Shown here piece by piece: positions 17,445-25,459 of a DNA stretch of 32,293 nt. The stretch's first letter is position 1, and each line of letters begins with the position of its first letter. Source of the stretch: Comamonas sp. SCN 65-56 (lineage in GTDB: Bacteria > Pseudomonadota > Gammaproteobacteria > Burkholderiales > Burkholderiaceae_C); contig NZ_MEDS01000022.1 of the NCBI RefSeq assembly GCF_001724135.1, positions 1 to 32,293 on the forward strand, given 5' to 3'. Made by a program: the position numbers and the translations under genes. The notes under the pieces are model-generated. The model was given only the letters and a program-made list of their open reading frames with translations, was not told where the DNA came from and did not search any database.

Positions 17445-17969
17445 TCAGGGCAGGGTTGCGACCACCGGAGGGCGGTGATCGCCGCGGACAAAAGCGGGTG
17501 AGATGTGGCTCTGCCGTGCGGAGAGCGCGGCGGCACCGGTGCCGCGCAGGTGGCGGCGGACCTTCTCGACGTAGGCGCGGCGCAGCTCGGGATTGGCGGC
17601 GTTGTAGGCACCGACGGCTTCCCACGTGTAGCCGAGGCGCTGAACATTCCCGGCGAGGATCCATGCGCCGACGTGGATGCTCGTGCACGGATCGAAGAGA
17701 TCGCGCTCGCCGATGCCGTGGGCGGCGAGCGTGGGCAGCCACACCGAGTTGATCTGCATGAGCCCGATGTCGCGGGTGCCGTTGCGATTACGTCCGACGG
17801 CCTGCGGGTCGAGTGCGGATTCAGTGCGGGCGATGGCGTAGAGCAGCTCGCTGCTGACGCCGTAGCGCACCGCCGCCGCCTCCCAGCACGCGTGGGCGGG
17901 CAGGGCCGCGAGCAGGGCGATCGCGGTGACGACACCCGCCGCCGGCATCCGGCTCGTTCTCGTGCGCAA
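17445..17969 (-). CDS. Lytic transglycosylase (VirB1-like, SLT domain)
   Basis: 174 residues with a signal peptide ending PAHAC and an SLT-type muramidase domain. The likely catalytic Glu lies in [22 protein letters not shown] and [10 protein letters not shown] are the other SLT blocks. It opens the peptidoglycan for the secretion apparatus. I place the start at TTG (17967-17969) because AGGGGGA lies 6 bases upstream and this start adds the basic MRTRTSR needed in front of the signal core. The first ATG (17946-17948) lacks both. It is the first gene of the minus-strand tra operon. Confidence 0.93.
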   Translation of the reverse strand: MRTRTSRMPAAGVVTAIALLAALPAHACWEAAAVRYGVSSELLYAIARTESALDPQAVGRNRNGTRDIGLMQINSVWLPTLAAHGIGERDLFDPCTSIHVGAWILAGNVQRLGYTWEAVGAYNAANPELRRAYVEKVRRHLRGTGAAALSARQSHISPAFVRGDHRPPVVATLP

Positions 17970-18270
17970 TCGGAATCCCCCTCGGTTGGCCGCTGAAGCG
18001 CGGCCTTCGGAGCGGGCCGCATTGCGTTTTCATCGTAGGGAGCGAGCGCGCGCGAATCAGGCTCAATCGGGGCCTCGACGAAGCCCCGATGCGGCTGGCG
18101 TTGGGACCGCACTCGTGAGTCGGATGCACGGCACTGCGTCGGCTCCGAGGCGCTGACGTGGAGGCGCTGGTCGGCACGCGGCGCGGCGGCCGTCGTCAAG
18201 CGGTAATCAGGTCTTTGCCGAGGCTTCGATCGGTGCTGAGCGTCTTCGAGGCGCCCGGAATACTGGTCGA
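17970..18270. promoter_or_regulatory. Divergent intergenic region between the tra operon and traI-traD
   Basis: 301 bp without a convincing gene, separating the minus-strand tra operon from the plus-strand unit. Both operons must be expressed from around here unless they are read through from outside. It carries the ribosome site of the TTG-started transglycosylase at its left end. A perfect 8-bp inverted repeat (ATCGGGGC and GCCCCGAT, 9-bp loop) lies at 18066-18090 and has no T-tract. I cannot assign -35/-10 boxes with confidence in this GC-rich DNA. Confidence 0.55.
18066..18090. repeat. Inverted repeat in the divergent tra regulatory region
   Basis: Arms ATCGGGGC (18066-18073) and GCCCCGAT (18083-18090) are perfect complements around a 9-base loop. 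The lack of a following T-run argues against an intrinsic terminator. An operator for a transfer regulator is possible, but no second copy was seen. Confidence 0.4.
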
Positions 18271-19395
18271 ATGACCTTCAACGACACGCAGGGCTCGGCC
18301 GTGACAGCGCGCGCGATCGACGCGCTCGTTTCTCTCGAACGGCCGGCGTTAACGGCGAAGGAAGTCGTGGAGCGCAGCGGCGTGGCGAACCTGATGGTGC
18401 TCGTCCGCGTCCGCATGGGTTTTCCGCCGGAGACGTTTGCGCTGGCGGCGCAGCCGTTGATCGAGCGCTATGCGGAGTACGTGCAGCTGGAGTCGGTGCC
18501 GGGTTCGCTTCGATACGGCGGACCAGGCGGACGGCTGCATCGCGCGCTCGCGATCGCGCTGCGCGCGCTCGATCACCGACGCGGCCAGATCCTGCCGCGC
18601 AATGCGCCGCCGGAGACGCTGGGGGCGCTCGCGCATCGATGGACCTACGCGGTGCTTGCGGCGGCGCTGCTGCGCGATGTCGGCAGCGAGCCGTCCACGG
18701 ATGCGGCGGGACGGTTCGAGGGCTGGGTGCCTGGTTTGATCCAGAGATGGCTGGGCGAGGATGCGGCACTGGTCGCCGAGCTGCGCGCCGTGCTGACCGG
18801 TGCCGCCGATCCGTCCAGTGCCATCGCGGAGCTGGTGGAGCGCGCCGCGACCGGGGCGCGCCCGGCGATCGCAGTGTCGGTGCCGCCCGATGCGCCGGAG
18901 CCTCAAGCCAGTGCGGCGGAGGCGACGTCGGAACCGACGCTGGCCACGCCTGAAGGCAGTGGGCCCGAGTTTCTCGATGGTGTCGACGACACGGGTTCGG
19001 AGCGTGCTCGGCGCTTCATGGCGTGGGTGAAACAGGGCGTTGCCGATGGAACGCTGCCGGTCAACGTGCGCGGCGCGCTCGTTCACCGGGTCGAGGACGG
19101 TCTGCTGCTCGCATCTCCCGGCACCTTCCGCGCGTTCGTGCGTCGGGAGGGCACCGGTCGCGACGAGCCCCGCGACGCCGCCAAGCGACTGCAGCGCGAG
19201 GTCCTGCGGGCCGGCTGGCACCTGCGGACCGACGGCGGCGTGAACCTGCACGGCTATGCCTGGCGGCACGACGGGGGCCAGGACGTCCGCATCCACGGCG
19301 TCGTGATCCTCGAGCCGGCTCGCTTCGTCGATCCGCTGCCACCGGTCAACCCGGCGCTCGTTCGCGTGGCCGACTCCGCGGTGGGCGGGGATTGA
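18271..19395 (+). CDS. traI: TraI/MobH-type protein with a degenerate active site
   Basis: 374 residues. The C-terminal part (about 245-365) is a good TraI_2 C-terminal domain: FMAWVKQGVADGTLPVN, VEDGLLLASPGTFRAF, the LQREVLRAGWHLRTDGGVNL region, and LPPVNPAL. The N-terminal part (about 25-140) aligns with the TraI_2 (MobH relaxase) domain: FPPETFALAAQPLIERYAEYVQ and the GGPGGRLHRAL block. Family knowledge: MobH relaxases have a run of His before the GGLL-H block and an HD pair in the AALLHD-GK block. Here the first reads VPGSLRYGGPGG and the second AALLRDVGS, so most metal-binding residues are replaced. At 374 residues it is about half the length of SXT TraI. It is probably not an active relaxase; it may be structural or regulatory, with the true relaxase elsewhere. 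It overlaps traD as TGATG. Confidence 0.8.
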   Translation: MTFNDTQGSAVTARAIDALVSLERPALTAKEVVERSGVANLMVLVRVRMGFPPETFALAAQPLIERYAEYVQLESVPGSLRYGGPGGRLHRALAIALRALDHRRGQILPRNAPPETLGALAHRWTYAVLAAALLRDVGSEPSTDAAGRFEGWVPGLIQRWLGEDAALVAELRAVLTGAADPSSAIAELVERAATGARPAIAVSVPPDAPEPQASAAEATSEPTLATPEGSGPEFLDGVDDTGSERARRFMAWVKQGVADGTLPVNVRGALVHRVEDGLLLASPGTFRAFVRREGTGRDEPRDAAKRLQREVLRAGWHLRTDGGVNLHGYAWRHDGGQDVRIHGVVILEPARFVDPLPPVNPALVRVADSAVGGD

Positions 19396-21392
19396 TGGCC
19401 TATCCGTTGGAGGCCCGGCTGCGGCCGGCGCACGAACTCGGCGCGGCCTGCGTGTCGGCGCTGGGCGCGGCGATGGTGTTGAGCAGCCCGGGACTCTTCC
19501 TGGTCACACCGCCTTGGCACTTCGCGCTGGCCGGGGCGCTGCTCGGTCACGCATTGTGGCGCGGGACGGCCGGGCTGCGGACCTTGCGCTATCGCGTGAA
19601 CCTGCAGCGCCGTCGGCGCTACGAGCTGAGCTCGGCGGAGATCCCTTGGTCCACCGAGCGACTCTTCCTCGGGCGCGGGTTTCGTTGGGATCAGCGTCAC
19701 ACGCAGCGCTTGTACGAAGCACGCCTGCCGGCGAACCGGCCGCTCCTTCGAGGCGGCCCGCTCGCGGGTGTATTGACTGGCTTCGTGCCGGCGGCAGATT
19801 CAAGCAGCGTCGGCGGCGATCCCGGCATCCACGGGGTCGAACCCGACGAGAGCGAGATCTGGATGGATCTTGAAGACCGCGTCGGACACACGCTGGTGTT
19901 GGGAACCACGCGGGTCGGCAAGACGCGCCTCGCCGAGCTGTTGATCGCCCAGGACATCCGCCGCGGCGAGGTTGTGGTCGTGTTCGACCCCAAGGGTGAC
20001 GTCGACCTGCTGCGCCGTGTGTTCGCCGAAGCCGAGCGGGCCGGGCGCGCGGGAGAGTTCTTCATGTTCCACCTCGGCCACCCGGAGATCTCGGCGCGCT
20101 ACAACCCAGTGGGCAGCTTCTCGCGCATCACCGAGGTTGCCACCCGCATCGCCGGCCAGCTGCCCTCGGAAGGACAGTCGGCGGCGTTCAAGGAGTTCGT
20201 CTGGCGCTTCGTGAACGTGATGGCCCGTGCGCTCGTGGCGCTCGGTCGCAAGCCCGACTACCAGGAGATCAACCGCTACGCCTCCGACGTCGAGCCGCTG
20301 CTGATCGACTACTTCGAGTACTGGCTCGACCGCGAACCCTCTGCTTCAGGCTGGCGCGACGAGCTGCGGTCGCTGGCCATCGACAAGAAGAACCTCGACA
20401 AGGGCCTGCAGTCGCGCGGCGCGCGGGCAGTGAGCCTGGTGGAGTACGCGCGGCGCAAGAAGCTCTACGACCCGATCGCCCACGCGCTCGCCTCGACGCT
20501 CAACTACGAGAAGAGCCACTTCGACAAGCTGGTGGCGTCTCTGCTGCCGTTGATGGAGAAGCTCACCACCGGTCGCACGGCCGCGCTGCTCTCGCCCGAG
20601 CTCGACGATCCGACCGACTGGCGCCCGGTGTTCGACTGGACGTCCGTGATCCACCTTGGCGGCATCGTCTACGTCGGGCTCGACGCGCTGTCCGACTACG
20701 AAGTGGCCGCGGCGGTGGGCAACTCGATGTTCGCCGACCTCACCAGCGTGGCCGGCAGCCTCTACAAGTTCGGCACAGGCCGCGGACTGCCGGGCGAGGT
20801 GAAGCCGCGGCGGATCGCGATCCACGCCGACGAGTTCAACGAGCTGATCGGCGACGAGTTCATCCCGCTGCTCAACAAGGCGGGCGGGGCGGGGTTCCAG
20901 GTGACGGCCTACACGCAGACCTGGTCGGACGTGGAGGCGCGCATCGGCTCGCCGGCCAAAGCGGGGCAGATCGCCGGCAACTTCAACACGCTGATCATGC
21001 TGCGGGTGAAGGAGGTGGCGACGGCCGAGCTGCTGACCAGCCAGCTGCCCGAAGTGCACGTCGTCTCGACCGTGGTGTCGTCGTCGGTCTCCGACACCAA
21101 CGACCCGATCGACTTCGCGGACTTCGCCAGCCGCAACGAGGACCGCATCGCGCCGGAGACGGTTCGGATGCTCGAACCGACCGACCTGGTGCAACTGCCC
21201 AAGGGCGAGGCCTTCGCGCTGATCCACGGCGGCCAGCTGCACAAGATCCGCATGCCGCTGCCCTCGGCAGCGAGCGATGCGCTGATGCCGACGAGCCTGG
21301 CGGCGATCGGGAAGACGCTGAGAGCGCGGCTCGACGGACCGTGGAATCAGCCGGAAATTGGCTTCGAGGCGGGGGAGCGGCGTGTCGTCTAG
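19395..21392 (+). CDS. traD: TraD, type IV coupling protein ATPase
   Basis: 665 residues. Two N-terminal membrane segments (about 14-32 and 38-55) precede a cytoplasmic hexameric ATPase. Walker A is GTTRVGKTRL (about 169-178) and Walker B is IAIHADEFNEL (about 474-484). ICE-type TraD blocks include VVVFDPKGDVDLLRRV, FMFHLGHPEISARYNP and the QVTAYTQTWSDVEARIG region. It couples relaxosome DNA to the secretion channel. The ATG at 19395-19397 overlaps the traI TGA. The frame is open further upstream, but those codons lie inside traI. Confidence 0.97.
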   Translation: MAYPLEARLRPAHELGAACVSALGAAMVLSSPGLFLVTPPWHFALAGALLGHALWRGTAGLRTLRYRVNLQRRRRYELSSAEIPWSTERLFLGRGFRWDQRHTQRLYEARLPANRPLLRGGPLAGVLTGFVPAADSSSVGGDPGIHGVEPDESEIWMDLEDRVGHTLVLGTTRVGKTRLAELLIAQDIRRGEVVVVFDPKGDVDLLRRVFAEAERAGRAGEFFMFHLGHPEISARYNPVGSFSRITEVATRIAGQLPSEGQSAAFKEFVWRFVNVMARALVALGRKPDYQEINRYASDVEPLLIDYFEYWLDREPSASGWRDELRSLAIDKKNLDKGLQSRGARAVSLVEYARRKKLYDPIAHALASTLNYEKSHFDKLVASLLPLMEKLTTGRTAALLSPELDDPTDWRPVFDWTSVIHLGGIVYVGLDALSDYEVAAAVGNSMFADLTSVAGSLYKFGTGRGLPGEVKPRRIAIHADEFNELIGDEFIPLLNKAGGAGFQVTAYTQTWSDVEARIGSPAKAGQIAGNFNTLIMLRVKEVATAELLTSQLPEVHVVSTVVSSSVSDTNDPIDFADFASRNEDRIAPETVRMLEPTDLVQLPKGEAFALIHGGQLHKIRMPLPSAASDALMPTSLAAIGKTLRARLDGPWNQPEIGFEAGERRVV

Positions 21393-22095
21393 GAACGCGG
21401 CGTTTCACGACGGGGCGCTGGCGGGCGTGCTGCTGAGCCCGCTGAAGCTGGTCTTCTCGCTGGCGCTGGGGTTGGCTGCGCTCCTGCTGTGCGCCTGGAT
21501 TCTCGACTGGACGTTCGTGTTCAAGGTCTGGCCGCAGGGGATCGAGCGCCTGCGCGAACTGCTCGCGCACGACCTCGAGCACGGCGTTGCCCTTGCCGCC
21601 CAACAGGGTGCCGGCGCCGGCGCCATCACCGCGCCGGCCAACGCGCTGTATTCGTTCGTGTTCGAAGCCACCGGCATCCACGACATGGGCACGCAGTTCG
21701 CCAACGGGGCGGCGCTGTCGATCCCGGACACGGTCATGCGGCGCAGCTACGTGTCGCACCGGGAAAGCATCGAGGCGGCGATGGTCGGAACCCAGCTGCT
21801 CGGGGTGCGCGCGGCGATCCTGGCGCGGTTCGCGCCGCTGCTCCTGCTCCTTTACACCGTCGGCGCCGCCGACGGCTTCACGCAGCGAGCGATCCGCCGG
21901 GCCTGCGGTGGACGCGAGTCGGCCGGCCTGTACCACCGGGCGAAGTACCTGCAGGTGGCGGTGCTGGGGCTGGGCGGCGTCTGCCTGCTGCTCTGGCCCG
22001 GGCCGGTGCGGTGGGAGCTGTGCGTGCCGCTCGGCGCGGTCCTCTTGGGCGGGCTGGCCAGCGTGCAGTGGGCGTACTACAAGAAGCACATGTAG
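21382..22095 (+). CDS. DUF4400-like ICE membrane protein
   Basis: 237 residues starting from GTG at 21382-21384, with an excellent GGGGGAG ribosome site 5-6 bases upstream; the start lies inside the last codons of traD. Hydrophobic segments lie at about 17-42, 148-170 and 200-228, with a periplasmic loop between the first two. The blocks WILDWTFVFKVWPQG, IPDTVMRRSYVSHRESIEAAMVGTQLLG and FAPLLLLLYTVGAADGFTQR match the ICE membrane protein family that regularly follows traD. Its biochemical role is not known; co-occurrence with TraD suggests a coupling-protein partner at the inner membrane. Confidence 0.88.
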   Translation: MSSRNAAFHDGALAGVLLSPLKLVFSLALGLAALLLCAWILDWTFVFKVWPQGIERLRELLAHDLEHGVALAAQQGAGAGAITAPANALYSFVFEATGIHDMGTQFANGAALSIPDTVMRRSYVSHRESIEAAMVGTQLLGVRAAILARFAPLLLLLYTVGAADGFTQRAIRRACGGRESAGLYHRAKYLQVAVLGLGGVCLLLWPGPVRWELCVPLGAVLLGGLASVQWAYYKKHM

Positions 22096-22134
22096 GTCCG
22101 GTGTCGTTCGCGTTCGCGACGAAACAGGCCGGAT

Positions 22135-23325
22135 TCAGAATCGCCAGAAGCTCGGAGCTTCAGGCTCCGGGGCGTCCAGGATCTGATCGCTGCGCCGCAC
22201 GAGCGGATCGATCCAGTCGGCCTTGGCTCGGGCCCACTCGATCCACTGCTGCTTCTCCTGTGTGAGCTCGCCATCTCGGTGGGCTCGGTCCTCGACCGCG
22301 GCGATGAATTCGCGCAACCGGTTGGCGCGCTGCAGCCGGCTCGCGTCGCGGAACAGGGAGCGCAGCTGACGACGTTCTTCGTTGCGCGCGCGCACCTGCG
22401 CTTCGTATTGGGCGCGCGCTTCCTCGTAGGTTCGCCGGCGGCGCTCTTCTTCTTCCTCTTTCGCGCACTTCGCTTCGGCCAGGCCGACGATGGCGGCGAC
22501 GATTCCGCTCAGGCGCGAGTCGATGAAGCTGCGTTCCGTGTCGTTCCACTTCCGTGACGGCCACGATCCCACCGTGAGCGTCAGCCGTCCGGTGGGATGC
22601 CAGTCGAACTGTGGGATGTTTGGATACTCTCCCCGGGCACCCACGCGGAAGGAGTCGTAGTACCGGTCGCGTGCCCGCACCTCCGCGCGTGTCGGCGTGT
22701 GGCTGGTTCGCGTGACCTGCTCGACGATCGAGATCGTCAACGTCGTGCCGCCGCCGACCAGAAGGGTCTCGCCCTTCTCCTCATCCACCTGCGCCGTGAA
22801 GCCGCCGGGCTCGAGTGCCTTGAGCAGCGTGTCCGCCAACCGCAGGGCGCGATCGAGCGCGTTCCTCGTCACCTGCAGGTCGAGCACCTCCTTCGGCGCG
22901 CTTCTCACGCCCGCCGGGTGATCCCAGCCGTCGCGCCGCTTCAGGCGCGCCGCCGCCGCCCGCACCAGCGGGTGCGGGTCGACGAGTTCGTCGGGCACGC
23001 TGACGCTCGGCTGGCTTTCCCGGGTCTGCTGGAGAGCGTCACGGACGCGCGCGTGCGTGGCCGCCTCCTGTTCGGACAGCGGTATCGGCCCGGTGAGGCC
23101 GCGCGCGCCGGCGGGGAGGGCGGGCAACGGCACCTTGCGCGTGGGTCGGCCAGCCTTGACCTTCGCCCAGTAGCCCCGCGGCGGCACCGGAATGCCGAGC
23201 TTCTTGCAGATCTTGACCAGCCCCACGTCCGACAGGCCATAACGGGGCGCGACGACCGTCACCGCGTCCGTCCAGACCTCTTCGTACAGTGCCTCCCGGC
23301 TGATTGGGGTGCCTTGGCGTCTCAT
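22135..23325 (-). CDS. Conserved protein of unknown function, YEEVW-type N-terminus
   Basis: 396 residues. The N-terminus (about 9-57) has a recognisable conserved pattern: SREALYEEVWTDAVTVVAPRYG, LSDVGLVKICKKLGIPVPPRGYWAKVKAG. This looks like a helix-turn-helix-type region and recurs in uncharacterised proteins of accessory DNA. The middle (about 140-260) contains beta-like segments, including a YDSFRVGARGEYPNIPQFDWHPTGRLTL block. Residues about 290-360 form a strongly charged helix (EEEEERRRRTYEEARAQYEAQVRA), likely coiled coil. The C-terminus is SFWRF. ATG at 23325 has an AGGAGAG ribosome site. It diverges from the AbiE genes and shares their regulatory region. I do not know its function; defence or regulation are guesses from position. 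Confidence 0.85.
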   Translation of the reverse strand: MRRQGTPISREALYEEVWTDAVTVVAPRYGLSDVGLVKICKKLGIPVPPRGYWAKVKAGRPTRKVPLPALPAGARGLTGPIPLSEQEAATHARVRDALQQTRESQPSVSVPDELVDPHPLVRAAAARLKRRDGWDHPAGVRSAPKEVLDLQVTRNALDRALRLADTLLKALEPGGFTAQVDEEKGETLLVGGGTTLTISIVEQVTRTSHTPTRAEVRARDRYYDSFRVGARGEYPNIPQFDWHPTGRLTLTVGSWPSRKWNDTERSFIDSRLSGIVAAIVGLAEAKCAKEEEEERRRRTYEEARAQYEAQVRARNEERRQLRSLFRDASRLQRANRLREFIAAVEDRAHRDGELTQEKQQWIEWARAKADWIDPLVRRSDQILDAPEPEAPSFWRF

Positions 23326-23386
23326 CGCATCTCTCCTAGTTCGAGCCGGAGGCCGTCCCTGGTGGCGGCTTCCCGGTAGATTGCAG

Positions 23387-23404
23387 ATTTGCTGTTCAGC
23401 AAAT
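23387..23404. repeat. Palindromic operator candidate, copy 1
   Basis: ATTTGCTG-TT-CAGCAAAT: perfect 8-bp arms around a 2-bp centre. It fills the spacer of the likely -35/-10 pair upstream of abiEi. The same pattern recurs at 23441-23458. Family knowledge: AbiEi proteins bind paired inverted repeats in their own promoter and repress it. Confidence 0.7.
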
Positions 23405-23440
23405 ATTGTGTTTTCGTCGAATATTCGGTATGGTGCCGAT

Positions 23441-23458
23441 ATTTACTGCACAGTGAAT
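23441..23458. repeat. Palindromic operator candidate, copy 2
   Basis: ATTTACTG-CA-CAGTGAAT: 7 of 8 arm positions pair. It shares the pattern ATTT-R-CTG-NN-CAG-Y with copy 1. The centres are 54 bp apart, about five helical turns, so two bound dimers would lie on nearly the same DNA face. It lies just before the abiEi ribosome site. Confidence 0.7.
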
Positions 23459-23471
23459 CTAGGCGGCGACC

Positions 23472-24551
23472 ATGCTTCAGGCGCAGGCGAGCGAACGGGA
23501 ACTGATCGATCAGTTCCTGGCGGCACTTCGGTCGCTGCCCGAAGTGCGGGCCGAACTCGAAGGCCCCGGCGCGCCCGAGCTCGACGCCCAGCTCGCGCTG
23601 GACGTCGCCGGCAAGGCCATCCACGCGCTCGTCGAGTTGAAGAGGGCCGTCTACCCGCGCGACGTCCGGCAGCTCGTCTGGCGGATCAGAGACCTTGCCC
23701 GCCAACAACCCGCCGGCGAGAGCGGCGGCGAGCCGCTGGCGGTCCTGGTCGCCGAGTCCATCTCGCCGGGGGCCAAGGAGCTGCTTCGAGCGGAGCGGGT
23801 CGGGTACTACGACAGCGGGGGCAGCCTCTACCTGCCGGCCCGGGGAGCCTACCTCTACGTCGATCGGCCGCCGCCCAAGTCGTTGTCCCGCTCCATGCGA
23901 TCGCTGTTCACGGGACGGCGCGCGCAGGTCCTGCACGGCCTGTTAGTTCGCCACCAGGACTGGTTCGGCGTGAAGGACCTCGCCGAGCAGACGCTGGTCT
24001 CGTCAGCGACGGCGTCCCAGGTGCTCACCGAGATGGAGCGCTTCGACTGGCTGGAGTCGCGCGGGCAGGGACCCAGCAAGCAGAGGCATCTTAGGCAGCC
24101 CGCCGCGCTGCTCGATGCGTGGGCGAAGCAGCTGGGCTCGATCCGTGCGCCGGCCCTGCGACGCTACTTCGTCCCCGCGATGAAGCCCGACGGCCTGATG
24201 GAGCGCCTCGGCCAGGTGTGCGAGGCGCGCGGTGTCGAGTACGCCGTCAGCTTCGAGGCGGCCGCGCAGCGCTACGCACCGTTTCTGTCGGCAGTCTCGC
24301 AGGTTCGATGCCGATTGCTGGCGGGGTCGGGGGCCGATGCCGCGATCGCGGACCTGGGCGCACGCGTCGTCAGCGAGGGCGCGAATCTCTCCGTCATCGA
24401 GGCGAAGTCGACGGGCGACCTGCTGTTCCGCGAGCGGGTCGGCGGCGTCTGGCTGGCCAGTCCAATTCACGTCTACCTCGACCTTCTGCGAGGCGAGGGC
24501 CGGGCCAAGGACATGGCCGATCACCTGCGGAAAGAGAGGATCGGCTTCTGA
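23472..24551 (+). CDS. abiEi: AbiEi-like antitoxin/regulator with nuclease-like N-terminal domain
   Basis: 359 residues. A winged-helix region at about 145-210 includes FGVKDLAEQTLVSSATASQVLTEMERFDWLESRG, fitting the AbiEi antitoxin-type regulator. The N-terminal 130 residues resemble a PD-(D/E)xK fold: Asp44, then ELK (Glu55, Lys57), then VLVAESI and a GYYDSGGSLYL block. Whether it is catalytic is uncertain. The C-terminal half (about 220-359) would be the antitoxin/nucleotidyltransferase-interacting region. Family knowledge: AbiEi neutralises the AbiEii nucleotidyltransferase in a type IV toxin-antitoxin system and autoregulates through inverted repeats; two such repeats lie upstream. ATG at 23472; TGATG overlap with the toxin gene. 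Confidence 0.82.
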   Translation: MLQAQASERELIDQFLAALRSLPEVRAELEGPGAPELDAQLALDVAGKAIHALVELKRAVYPRDVRQLVWRIRDLARQQPAGESGGEPLAVLVAESISPGAKELLRAERVGYYDSGGSLYLPARGAYLYVDRPPPKSLSRSMRSLFTGRRAQVLHGLLVRHQDWFGVKDLAEQTLVSSATASQVLTEMERFDWLESRGQGPSKQRHLRQPAALLDAWAKQLGSIRAPALRRYFVPAMKPDGLMERLGQVCEARGVEYAVSFEAAAQRYAPFLSAVSQVRCRLLAGSGADAAIADLGARVVSEGANLSVIEAKSTGDLLFRERVGGVWLASPIHVYLDLLRGEGRAKDMADHLRKERIGF

Positions 24552-25447
24552 TGGCCAAGCCCGCGACATTGGACGGCTACAGCGACCAGTACACGCTCGA
24601 CTGCGAGCGGGTGCTGGTGACGCTGCTGCGGGGACTGGGCCCATGGAAGGACTCGGTCTACCTGGTCGGCGGCCTGACGCCGCGGTATCTCGTACCCGCG
24701 CGCCCGCCGGTCGTGCCTGCGCACGCCGGCACCCTGGACGTCGACATCGTCATCGATCTGCAGATCCTGGCCGACACCGAGGCGTACCACACGCTCGAAG
24801 AGAACCTGAAGCGCATGGGGTTCGAGAGGGCCGAGAACGAGCAGGGGGCCAAGCTTTCCTGGCGTTGGCAGACCCGGACCAAGCACGGCGCCCTGATGGT
24901 GCTGGAGTTGCTGGCCGACGCGCCGCAGATCGCCGGAGGGCGGGTGCAGCCGCTGCCAACTGAAGGCACGATCTCGGCGCTCAACATCCCGCACTCGTCG
25001 ATCGTGTTCGACCTGTACCAGGTCGCCGAGATTCGCGCGGAGCTGCTCGGCGAGAACGGGATGGCGACCGAGCGCGTGAAGCACGCCGACATCGTCAGCT
25101 TCACCTGCCTGAAGGCATTCGCGTTCGACCAGCGCTTCGAACGCAAGGACGCCCACGACTTGATCTACTGCATCGAGCACGCCCCCGAGGGGCTGGACGC
25201 CGTCGTGGCAGCCTTCGGTCGGGCGCTCGCAGGCAAGCACGCGGCCGTGGTCCGAGACGCGCTGGACGTCCTTCGTCGACGCTTTGCCGACGACGGTGCG
25301 AGCGAGGGCTATCGCAAGGACGGGCCGGTCGCTGTGGCCAAGTTCGAGCAGGGGGAGGGCGACGAGGCGGATCAGCGCGAGGCGAGGGTGTTGCGGCAGC
25401 GGCAGGCCAGCGACGCGATCCAACAACTGCTGGTCCGAGCTGTATGA
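24551..25447 (+). CDS. abiEii: AbiEii-like nucleotidyltransferase toxin
   Basis: 298 residues of the nucleotidyltransferase superfamily. YLVGGLTPRYLV (about 36-47) followed by TLDVDIVID (about 61-69) gives the GG plus DxD active-site pattern. LKAFAFDQRF, ERKDAHDLIYCIEH (about 192-215), matches the conserved lysine/aspartate region of AbiEii-like proteins. Family knowledge: related toxins transfer nucleotides to tRNA acceptor ends and stop growth, giving abortive infection or element stability. The ATG overlaps the AbiEi stop. The last 40 residues are charged and Gln-rich. It could instead belong to a sister nucleotidyltransferase-antitoxin group, but the gene order favours AbiE. Confidence 0.83.
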   Translation: MAKPATLDGYSDQYTLDCERVLVTLLRGLGPWKDSVYLVGGLTPRYLVPARPPVVPAHAGTLDVDIVIDLQILADTEAYHTLEENLKRMGFERAENEQGAKLSWRWQTRTKHGALMVLELLADAPQIAGGRVQPLPTEGTISALNIPHSSIVFDLYQVAEIRAELLGENGMATERVKHADIVSFTCLKAFAFDQRFERKDAHDLIYCIEHAPEGLDAVVAAFGRALAGKHAAVVRDALDVLRRRFADDGASEGYRKDGPVAVAKFEQGEGDEADQREARVLRQRQASDAIQQLLVRAV

Positions 25448-25459
25448 AGGGAACACGGC

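Larger units (their letters stand above)
23326..23471 (+). promoter_or_regulatory. AT-rich divergent promoter region of abiE and the unknown gene
   Basis: 146 bp, clearly richer in A/T than its surroundings from about 23380. Possible plus-strand boxes are TTGCAG (23381-23386) and TATTGT (23404-23409) with 17 bp between them; TTGTGT (23406-23411) and TATGGT (23429-23434), also 17 bp apart, are an alternative. The two 18-bp palindromes and a third imperfect repeat (AATATTCGG at 23420-23428, CCGATATT at 23436-23443) sit around these boxes. The ribosome site for abiEi is a weak AGGCGG at 23461. Confidence 0.6.

Noticed and set aside
18066-18090. Intrinsic terminator
   Set aside because: The stem is perfect but no T-run follows on either strand, and it lies between divergent genes where no terminator is expected.
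22096-22134. Bidirectional terminator between the converging DUF4400 and unknown genes
   Set aside because: Only a short imperfect CG-rich repeat (TCGCG-TT-CGCGA) is present and no T-tract.
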